A DNA stretch of 20,353 nt from Planctomycetaceae bacterium (GTDB taxonomy: Bacteria > Planctomycetota > Planctomycetia > Pirellulales > Pirellulaceae), in the NCBI GenBank assembly GCA_003501565.1, contig DNPC01000215.1, forward strand, positions 1 to 20,353, written 5' to 3'. Position numbers and translations under genes: made by a program. Shown in pieces: positions 7,547-13,208 of this stretch. Each line of letters begins with the position of its first letter. The stretch's first letter is position 1. Below the pieces are notes generated by a model. The model was not told the origin of the DNA and ran no database searches. It was given only the letters and a program-made list of their open reading frames with translations.

Positions 7547-8469
7547 GCAGCCGCCTTTCGGGCAGATGTTTGGCTCTTGCCTCTCACCACATCTTTAAAG
7601 ATCTCTTCCAGGTTCAAATCGATGACTTCGGCGGTCGGTTGCACGTCATTGGTGGCGATCAACTCTTGAACCGCCTCGGGAGAGTAGGGGGAGAGCGTCG
7701 TTGTCCACTGCCTTCTGTCGACTTTCTGGTGAATGATCGACTCGTGCAGCGCAGATGGTAGTTTGCCGTCTTCAAGCACAAAGCTAACGCGTTTTACGCT
7801 TTGACGGAGATGTTCAACACTGCCCTCGAGTGCGAGTTGGCCATCGGCCATAATCCCGACTTCATCGGAGACGCGTTCAACATCATCCACATGGTGGCTG
7901 GAAAAGAACACGGTGCGCTCGCCATCGGCGTGCGTTTGCAGGACGCTTTCGAGAAAGTCCTCGCGAATAATTGGGTCAAGCCCCGAAGTTGGCTCGTCGA
8001 GAATTAACAACTCCGGTGTATGTGATAGCCCGAGAAGCAAACCTAGTTTGGCGGTCATGCCCTTGGAAAGCGAAGAAACACGCTTTTTCCGCGGTAATTC
8101 GAATTTGTCGAGTAGGCTGTCGGCCAGCGTACTGTCCCAGTCGTTGTACAACCGACTTACAAACCCGATGGCTTCATTGACGGTCATCCAACGATAAATG
8201 AAGTGGAGCTCAGGCACGTATCCGACGCGATTAGCCAGCTCAGCCGTGTGGTGATTGGCGGGCTGGCCAAGCAATTCCGCTGTGCCGCTGTCGGATTGGT
8301 GGAGTCCCATCAGCATGCGGATGAGTGTGCTTTTCCCTGCGCCATTGGGTCCCAATAGCCCGTAGGTGATTCCTTTGGGTACCTCGATCGAGAGCTCTCG
8401 ACAGGCTTGGACTTTGCCGAAACTCTTGCACAAATCTCGAGTTTTAATTGCTGCATCGGAGTCGGTCAT
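7543..8469 (-). CDS. ABC transporter ATP-binding protein (YtrB-like)
   Basis: This encodes 308 residues. The nucleotide-binding domain has a Walker A GPNGAGKST (40-48), a Q-loop region VGYVPE in which glutamate takes the usual glutamine place (common in this subfamily), a signature LSKGM (134-138), a Walker B LLILDEP (154-160, D158 and catalytic E159), a D-loop SGLDP and the H-loop H192 in SSHH. A C-terminal extension of about 85 residues follows, as in drug- and lantibiotic-type exporters. It powers the ABC-2 permease encoded next. Its ATG overlaps the GntR gene's stop (ATGA, 8466-8469). Gene order with a short GntR repressor first is that of Bacillus ytrAB-type cell-envelope-stress operons. 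Confidence 0.92.
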   Translation of the reverse strand: MTDSDAAIKTRDLCKSFGKVQACRELSIEVPKGITYGLLGPNGAGKSTLIRMLMGLHQSDSGTAELLGQPANHHTAELANRVGYVPELHFIYRWMTVNEAIGFVSRLYNDWDSTLADSLLDKFELPRKKRVSSLSKGMTAKLGLLLGLSHTPELLILDEPTSGLDPIIREDFLESVLQTHADGERTVFFSSHHVDDVERVSDEVGIMADGQLALEGSVEHLRQSVKRVSFVLEDGKLPSALHESIIHQKVDRRQWTTTLSPYSPEAVQELIATNDVQPTAEVIDLNLEEIFKDVVRGKSQTSARKAAA

Positions 8470-8843
8470 TGGGCTACTCCACTGACATATTGGCGGAGAG
8501 CGGATTCAAACGCCAGGCGGATGGACTCGGGAGTCATGCCCGCTCTACCGCCCTGACGAATGCACTTGAGAAGGCGCTGTTCGACAGCTTTCTCGGCAGC
8601 CGAAGATGTACTGTGGTCAGCAACAAAAACACCGACGCCCCGGCGGCTTTCCGCCAAGCCTTCTTTTTCCAACGCGTCGTAGGCTCGTTGTACGGTGTTG
8701 GGGTTAACTTTGATGTCGATTGCCAGTGCTCGGATACTGGGCAACATTTCGCCTGGGCGATATACACCATTTTCGATTGACTGACGCAAGTGCGTAGCGA
8801 TTTGTCGAAAGATTGGCGTAGGGCTCTTCGGGTCGATAAGCAT
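8466..8843 (-). CDS. GntR-family repressor, YtrA subfamily
   Basis: This encodes 125 residues. Residues about 8-76 are a GntR winged helix-turn-helix: PIFRQIATHLRQSI, PGEMLPSIRALA, then VNPNTVQRAYDALEKEGL and the wing RRGVGVFV. The C-terminal part is only about 45 helical residues, much shorter than FadR- or HutC-type effector domains, which marks the YtrA subfamily. Members usually repress their own operon and a linked ABC transporter. The operon promoter directly upstream has a palindrome lying across its -10 box, which fits self-repression. The inducing signal is unknown. The ATG is 16 bp from the operator, with CGGAGCGG between them as the probable ribosome binding site. Confidence 0.9.
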   Translation of the reverse strand: MLIDPKSPTPIFRQIATHLRQSIENGVYRPGEMLPSIRALAIDIKVNPNTVQRAYDALEKEGLAESRRGVGVFVADHSTSSAAEKAVEQRLLKCIRQGGRAGMTPESIRLAFESALRQYVSGVAQ

Positions 8844-8859
8844 TTTCCGCTCCGTGTTG

Positions 8860-8873
8860 GTGTACTAATACAC
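8860..8873. promoter_or_regulatory. Candidate operator for the YtrA-type repressor
   Basis: GTGTACTAATACAC has perfect five-base arms (GTGTA/TACAC) around CTAA. It overlaps the -10 hexamer and the expected transcription start of the operon promoter, a position where a bound repressor would block RNA polymerase. It is the only good palindrome between the promoter and the repressor gene. Confidence 0.6.
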
Positions 8874-8899
8874 TTACCAGGCGGAATTCCCGTTGTCAA
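8871..8899 (-). promoter_or_regulatory. Sigma-70-type promoter of the GntR-ABC-thioredoxin operon
   Basis: On the reverse strand a perfect TTGACA (8894-8899) is followed by 17 bases and TAAGTG (8871-8876). TGG immediately before the -10 gives an extended -10 (TGn). The start of transcription would fall at about 8863-8866, some 20 bp before the repressor's ATG. Confidence 0.6.
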
Positions 8900-9357
8900 G
8901 CAACAGTCGCGGATCTAACGGCAGCGATTGACGGAAAAATCAGCGGAAGAGTCGTGCCGAGTCAATCGAGAGACGGCAGTCGGAACAAATCTGTAGATCG
9001 AAGAGATTGGTCATAACACTGCCTTGCCAGCCCCCAGGTGAAGAGGATGCGAACCAAGTCAGCTGGTCGCTGTTGGGGTCGATTGTTAGATAATGTGCAA
9101 CATCTTCTTCCTTGGTCGACGTTTATGCCCGGGTCGTTGTTGCGATCTGGATGGCGAACCAAAAGACGCTGGTTTCGTTGTGATCGTCAGCTGCTGCAAA
9201 TAGGGTTCTTCACGGCCACAATATAGACTCGATATTTGTGGAGGGCGTTTCCGCGTACGCTCGAATTCTGGGAAAATGGAATCGTCCGGCTGACGGCTAA
9301 ACGAAATTGGTGAGCGATAGAATCGACACCACCAAGCTGGTACCCACGGGATGAATC
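8900..9357. other. Intergenic region, about 460 bp, no gene
   Basis: This lies between the divergent GntR operon promoter and the DUF1294 gene. Short open frames on both strands (for example 8962-9162 on the reverse strand) lack a ribosome binding site and any recognisable motif, so I see no gene. GGGA lies shortly before the DUF1294 start. Confidence 0.5.
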
Positions 9358-9651
9358 ATGAAGTATTTGTTGATTGGTTATCTGGTTTTTCTGGCAGTGG
9401 TAAATGCAATTGCTGGTTTGACGTTTGTACACGACAAAAATGCAGCGGGAACAGGGCAGGGGAGGATCTCGGAGCGGGATCTGCTCAAGTGGTGTGTGCT
9501 AGGTGGATGGCCCGCAGCCCTGCTCGTCAGCCGTAAGATCCGTCACAAAACGCAGAAAGTCAGCTTTCGCGTCAAGTTCGCATTGTGCGTCGTGGCGAAC
9601 ATCGCTGTTCATTGCTTGGCGATCTGGGCGTGGCTAGAGTGGCGCGGTTAG
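9358..9651 (+). CDS. DUF1294 small membrane protein
   Basis: This encodes 97 residues. Three hydrophobic segments (about 3-22, 45-57 and 73-92) surround the family's conserved words: DK at 26-27, RISERDLL (36-43), GGWPAAL (49-55) and RHKTQKVSF (62-70). This pattern (DKxxA, RI/LPE, GGWpGA, RHKTrK-F) is the DUF1294 signature, here at the usual length for the short form, without the cold-shock domain sometimes fused to it. It should sit in the cytoplasmic membrane. No biochemical role is established for the family. It stands alone: divergent from the GntR operon and convergent with the acyltransferase fusion gene, with a large palindrome just downstream. Confidence 0.88.
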   Translation: MKYLLIGYLVFLAVVNAIAGLTFVHDKNAAGTGQGRISERDLLKWCVLGGWPAALLVSRKIRHKTQKVSFRVKFALCVVANIAVHCLAIWAWLEWRG

Positions 9652-9698
9652 TCCACAGTTGAATTTCTGGTCTAACGCGGCGCACGTTGCGCGTGGGT

Positions 9699-9756
9699 GT
9701 AGTGGATGAGGCGACGAATCCCGCGCACTCCTGGGACTCGTTGCCTCATCCACTAC
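9699..9756. repeat. Long palindrome between convergent genes (repeat family A)
   Basis: Two 24-base arms (9699-9722 and 9733-9756) match at 22 of 24 positions when one is inverted, around a 10-base loop. The arms begin GTAGTGGATGAGGC and end in TCCC. It sits between the convergent DUF1294 and acyltransferase fusion genes, where it could fold in both transcripts and act as a two-way terminator or mRNA stabiliser, though no T-run follows. The right edge of the window carries a related arm (20322-20344, about 21 of 23 bases alike), so this is a dispersed element rather than a lone terminator. Confidence 0.8.
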
Positions 9757-9786
9757 CTCATTGCCCACTACCTGACGGCAAGCGGC

Positions 9787-12420
9787 TTAACCGACGTTCG
9801 TTGACAGCACTTGGGCGCGAAGTTGTTTGTAGTCGGTCTTGCCGGTACCGAGCACTGGAATCGCGTCGACTGTTCTCACTTCGTCCAGTCGCATCACCCC
9901 GCGTAGGCCCGCTTCGATCAGAATATCGCTAGCCTCGCGCAGGCTGACCTCTTCGGTGGTAAACAATACGATGTGCCGCCCGTCTTCGGTTTCAACGCCT
10001 TCCACGGCGACTTTCGGACCGTTTTCATCGGCCGGAAATGCCCTTGCAAGCGGCTCTTCGAGTGCGGGAAGAGAGATCATTTCACCGCCAGCCTTGAGGA
10101 ACCGTTTGAGGCGACCTTGGAAATGCAAGAAACCGTCTTCATCCTGTGACACCAAGTCACCCGTCTTGTACCACTTGCGACCTTCGACCTCAACAAACGG
10201 ACTTGGTCCGTCATGCTTGTAGTAGCCACCAAAGATCGACTGACCGGCAACCAGCAGCATGCCGGTTTCGCCCTGGGAGACCCTTTCTCCGCTGTCGACG
10301 TCGATGATGCATGTATCGACGTGACTGACTGGTTTACCAACTGAACCGGTCTTTGTGTTGCCGACCAGATTTGCCGCAACTACCGGCGAGCATTCGGTGA
10401 TCCCATAACCCTCAAGAATGACGGCATCGGGTGCTAAGCGGGCGCAATTAGCGAACACGGATTCGGGGCATTTTTCTGCACCGGTGACGATCCGGCGAAG
10501 CGAGCCGAGTTTTTCATCACCAGCAGCCGAAAGGATGTAGCCCAGGAATGTTGGTGTGCTAAACAGCATCGTTGGTTGATACGCTTGAACGGTCTGCATC
10601 AAGCCACGTGAATCCGTCGGGTCGGCGTATCGCACACATTTGATTCCGGCCAAGTAAGGCAAGAGCAGGTTTCCCGTCATCCCAAACGAGTGGAACGGAG
10701 GCAGGAAACCAAGGAGTGTATCGGTGCTCTCGGCTTGCAGGACTTCTAGTCCGTCACGCACGTTGACGATCAAGTTTTCGTGTGTCAGCGGGACCGTCTT
10801 GGGCATGCTTTCGGAGCCGGATGTGAACAGAAAGACTGCCGTATCCGTTGTATGCTGGGCTGGCAAGCTCTTGAGAATGCTACTGCCGAAAAACTTGGTT
10901 TTCAAAAGTGTCGCCAGGGCTTCGAACTTGCCAATACCAGCCTTAATGTCCTCCAAGAACAGGTAGTCGGCGCCTTCGACTTCGATACCCAAACGGTCGA
11001 TCATCTTGGAGCTGGTGACGATGTGCTTAATACCTGTGACCTCGGCACCGTGAGCCAGATTGCCTGGGCCGGTGGTCCAGTTCATCATGACTGGTACCTT
11101 GCCAGCGAGGTGAAGAGCGAAAAAGGCGATGTCGGCAGCGACGCTTGCTGGCAGCATAATGCCAACATGCTCCTGTGGTAACTTGCGAAAGCGTTCGGCC
11201 ATCAACTGTGCACCTACCAACACGCGCTCGTACGTCAGCACACCGCTCATTGCATCAGCTGCGGCGACATCGCCCGGCTGCCTGAGCGCTCGACGAACGA
11301 ATGCTTCCGCTAGAGTTTCGCTCAGGACCTCGGGCTCCGCCCCTTTTCGAGCAGCGGACCAGGCATCGGGAGCGACCAGTTTTTCGTCACCAGTGCTAAG
11401 CTGTCCGTCGGCCAAGGCCCAAAGCTCGCCAAGTGTGGTCGCGACTCTGTTGCTTCGAAAGCCAAACTGTTGCTCGATGCGAAGGGCAAGGTCCATCCGA
11501 TCTAGACTATCCAGACCGATTGCCTCAAGTGTCGTGTCCGGCAAGTGTTCGTCTTGGGTAAGTTCGCGTTTAAGGTGTCCTTCGACGATCTCATTTACCA
11601 AGTCGATTGTTTTGGGTTTGAGCGTGCTAACGTCTACCTCATCGCCAGTTTTTTTCTTGCCAAAATCGCCTTCGGTCGGGCCGAACAAAGGGTGGTATCG
11701 AACAAAAAGTGGTTGTTGTCCGCCGTCGGCGTTGTACCAGCTTTCGAGGTGTTGGTTAAACTCTTCCTTGTTGTTGGTCGGTAGCTCAGACGCCTTGCTA
11801 ACTTCGACTTGCATCGTCACAGGGCGACGTGGGAGGAAGAAGAACAAGTTAGCGAATACCCATCCCAGTGCCGAAATTACTCGGCTGCCCAGATTCGGTG
11901 GTACGCCGTATTCAGCGCAACTGAACATGCTGCCCCAAACACCGCGTGTGCGAATGCGAACGACGTTAATGTCAGGACAGCGGCTTACGATTTCGTGCAC
12001 CGCCCGAGCGGCACCAACGACTTCTTTGTTGCCGCGTTGCAACCTGCCCGACGGATAGATCAGCATACAGTCGCCCTGGCCCAGGCGCTCGACCACTGCA
12101 TCGATCATCTGCTTGGCTTTGGCCTGTGCATCGCGAGATTGACTGGACATGTCCGGTACTTCAAACGCATTGACCAGACTCATCAGTGGCCGGAGTGGCA
12201 ACATCCGGTAGGTGCCTGAGAAAACCAGGGGGCGAAGCGGTTGGTGGAGCCGGATGTGGCTCGAAACCAGCGCAGGGTCGATGTAGGCCGGGTGGTTCGG
12301 TATGACCAGTGTTGGGCCTTGGAGTGACTTCAGTTCGTCAGCACCTTGCACTTCGACGCGGTAACGGAAGCCGAGTAGGATGCGGCAGATGGACCAAAAT
12401 ATTCGATTTGCAAAGTGCAT
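9787..12420 (-). CDS. PlsC acyltransferase - acyl carrier - acyl-CoA/ACP synthetase fusion (Aas-like)
   Basis: This encodes 877 residues in three parts. Residues about 1-210 are a PlsC-type glycerolipid acyltransferase with NHPAYID (H43, D48), the HX4D catalytic pair; the usual FPEG motif reads YPSGR (122-126), so its glutamate is missing. Residues about 270-340 are an acyl-carrier domain with GLDSLD, S305 being the phosphopantetheine site. Residues about 365-877 are an AMP-forming synthetase: FTSGSESMPKT (532-542), GYGITECSP (671-679), YKTGD (751-755) and C-terminal lysine K861 in GTGKTDY. It probably activates fatty acids, holds them on its own carrier and transfers them to lysophospholipid or a similar acceptor. 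The frame stays open to 12732, but GGAGAG lies five bases before the ATG at 12420 and the PlsC homology begins there. Confidence 0.88.
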   Translation of the reverse strand: MHFANRIFWSICRILLGFRYRVEVQGADELKSLQGPTLVIPNHPAYIDPALVSSHIRLHQPLRPLVFSGTYRMLPLRPLMSLVNAFEVPDMSSQSRDAQAKAKQMIDAVVERLGQGDCMLIYPSGRLQRGNKEVVGAARAVHEIVSRCPDINVVRIRTRGVWGSMFSCAEYGVPPNLGSRVISALGWVFANLFFFLPRRPVTMQVEVSKASELPTNNKEEFNQHLESWYNADGGQQPLFVRYHPLFGPTEGDFGKKKTGDEVDVSTLKPKTIDLVNEIVEGHLKRELTQDEHLPDTTLEAIGLDSLDRMDLALRIEQQFGFRSNRVATTLGELWALADGQLSTGDEKLVAPDAWSAARKGAEPEVLSETLAEAFVRRALRQPGDVAAADAMSGVLTYERVLVGAQLMAERFRKLPQEHVGIMLPASVAADIAFFALHLAGKVPVMMNWTTGPGNLAHGAEVTGIKHIVTSSKMIDRLGIEVEGADYLFLEDIKAGIGKFEALATLLKTKFFGSSILKSLPAQHTTDTAVFLFTSGSESMPKTVPLTHENLIVNVRDGLEVLQAESTDTLLGFLPPFHSFGMTGNLLLPYLAGIKCVRYADPTDSRGLMQTVQAYQPTMLFSTPTFLGYILSAAGDEKLGSLRRIVTGAEKCPESVFANCARLAPDAVILEGYGITECSPVVAANLVGNTKTGSVGKPVSHVDTCIIDVDSGERVSQGETGMLLVAGQSIFGGYYKHDGPSPFVEVEGRKWYKTGDLVSQDEDGFLHFQGRLKRFLKAGGEMISLPALEEPLARAFPADENGPKVAVEGVETEDGRHIVLFTTEEVSLREASDILIEAGLRGVMRLDEVRTVDAIPVLGTGKTDYKQLRAQVLSTNVG

Positions 12421-12425
12421 TGGCA

Positions 12426-12431
12426 CTCTCC
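12426..12431 (-). promoter_or_regulatory. Ribosome binding site that fixes the acyltransferase-fusion start
   Basis: GGAGAG on the reverse strand lies five bases before the ATG at 12420. The longer open frame upstream, to 12732, has no comparable site and no domain-like sequence. Confidence 0.7.
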
Positions 12432-12700
12432 AGCAGTCTGAATTACATCGCATGGCCCCGGTTCTGGGGTGAACGTAAGTTATAGACGCCAGCGATGCTT
12501 CGCAATTGCGCAATCTGTTGCGAGCACGCCAATTGGGTTTCTTGAGCGACTTCGTTTTGCCGTCAGCCGGCAGACGTGCCTGTACCACGAACCGCGTTTG
12601 CCTTTGATAAGCGATCGAAAACAGCCCAATTTCTTTCTGAAGGCCGTAGTGAGAGCTTGGTTGCCGTAACAGCGCTACGCTCGTTAACAGCCTACAAGAG

Positions 12701-12719
12701 AACACCAAAAACTGGTGTT
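12701..12719. promoter_or_regulatory. Inverted repeat AACACC-N7-GGTGTT
   Basis: Perfect six-base arms surround AAAAACT, just upstream of the candidate -35 of the blaI-like gene. It differs in sequence from the two CACGTAC boxes downstream, so it may be the site of another regulator, or serve the divergent acyltransferase gene. Confidence 0.4.
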
Positions 12720-12747
12720 GATTCACGTACAAGCGTACGTGTAGACT
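12718..12747 (+). promoter_or_regulatory. Candidate promoter of the blaI-like / M56 operon
   Basis: TTGATT (12718-12723) and TAGACT (12742-12747) are each four of six consensus bases, separated by exactly 18 bases that are wholly occupied by the first palindromic operator box. The start would fall near 12754, directly before the second box. The match to consensus is moderate. Confidence 0.4.
12724..12741. promoter_or_regulatory. Operator box 1 of the blaI-like operon
   Basis: CACGTACAAGCGTACGTG is a perfect palindrome with seven-base arms around AAGC. It is followed 31 bp downstream (centre to centre) by a near copy. BlaI-family repressors bind short palindromes in their own promoters, often more than one, so this is the best candidate for the binding site of the repressor encoded at 12798. 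Confidence 0.6.
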
Positions 12748-12754
12748 GCGGGCT

Positions 12755-12772
12755 CACGTACAAACGTACGCC
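12755..12772. promoter_or_regulatory. Operator box 2 of the blaI-like operon
   Basis: This near copy of box 1 begins CACGTACAAACGTACG and has five-base perfect arms CGTAC/GTACG. The 31-bp centre spacing is about three helical turns, so two bound dimers would face the same side of the DNA. It ends 12 bp before the ribosome binding site. Confidence 0.55.
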
Positions 12773-12784
12773 CAGGCAGTTTCC

Positions 12785-12791
12785 AGGAAGG
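12785..12791 (+). promoter_or_regulatory. Ribosome binding site that fixes a GTG start for the blaI-like gene
   Basis: AGGAAGG lies six bases before GTG at 12798. The reading frame is open further upstream to 12576, but that stretch covers the operator boxes and has no homology, so the GTG is the real start. Confidence 0.75.
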
Positions 12792-12797
12792 CAAATC

Positions 12798-13208
12798 GTG
12801 GGAAAACCTAACTTATCAAAGGGTGAGATGGAGATCGCTCGCGTTCTGTGGGAGATCGGCCCAGCAGCGGTCAGGGCCGTGCACGAGGCAACGTGCCAGC
12901 AACGCGACATCGACTTTTCGACCGTTCAAACCTATCTGCGACGTTTGGAAGCGAAGGGTTACGCGACGAGCACGCTGCAGGGGCGCATTCGCATCTATGC
13001 CGCCAAAGAAAAACCCCAGGCGGTCATCCGCGACACCGTCAACGATCTGGTTACGCGGCTGTTTGGCGGGAACGCGATGCCGCTGGTTCGACACCTGATC
13101 GAGGAACAGTCGATCGACGCGGACGACATTTCTGAACTCAAGCAATTGGTTAGTCAGCTGGAGGAAACCCGCAATGATTCGCCCGAGGATAGGGAGACGC
13201 GATCATGA
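12798..13208 (+). CDS. BlaI/MecI-family transcriptional repressor
   Basis: This encodes 136 residues from a GTG start. It has the BlaI winged helix-turn-helix: LSKGEMEIARVLWEIGPAAVRAVHEA (6-31), the recognition helix FSTVQTYLRRLEAKGY (40-55) and the wing around RIRIYAAKEK (63-72). A C-terminal dimerisation helix region follows (about 85-130). In the bla/mec systems the repressor sits on palindromic operators and is removed when the partner M56 metallopeptidase is activated. Here the next gene encodes such a protease and starts inside this gene's stop (ATGA, 13205-13208), so the two are translated together. Planctomycetes hold many such pairs unrelated to beta-lactam resistance, and no beta-lactamase or penicillin-binding gene is nearby. 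Confidence 0.92.
   Translation: MGKPNLSKGEMEIARVLWEIGPAAVRAVHEATCQQRDIDFSTVQTYLRRLEAKGYATSTLQGRIRIYAAKEKPQAVIRDTVNDLVTRLFGGNAMPLVRHLIEEQSIDADDISELKQLVSQLEETRNDSPEDRETRS

Larger units (their letters stand above)
12421..12797. other. Divergent regulatory region, 377 bp
   Basis: This separates the acyltransferase fusion (-) from the BlaI-type repressor (+). Its right third holds the inverted repeats and promoter listed separately. The left part holds an imperfect hairpin, TGCTTCGCAA (12496-12505) against TTGCGAGCA (12518-12526), of unknown meaning. No gene is seen. Confidence 0.55.

Noticed and set aside
8209..8214. Glutamate instead of glutamine in the ABC ATPase Q-loop (VGYVPE)
   Set aside because: This is common in DrrA/YtrB-like exporters, so it is not evidence of an unusual or inactive ATPase.
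8962..9162. Reverse-strand 66-aa open frame in the spacer before the DUF1294 gene
   Set aside because: No ribosome binding site, no recognisable motif, and not linked to a neighbouring gene.
12421..12732. N-terminal extension of the acyltransferase fusion (104 extra residues in an open frame)
   Set aside because: The extension has no domain-like sequence, runs through the repressor's promoter, and the ATG at 12420 has GGAGAG five bases before it.
12576..12797. N-terminal extension of the BlaI-like repressor
   Set aside because: It covers the operator boxes and lacks homology; GTG 12798 has AGGAAGG at ideal distance and gives the usual BlaI N-terminus.
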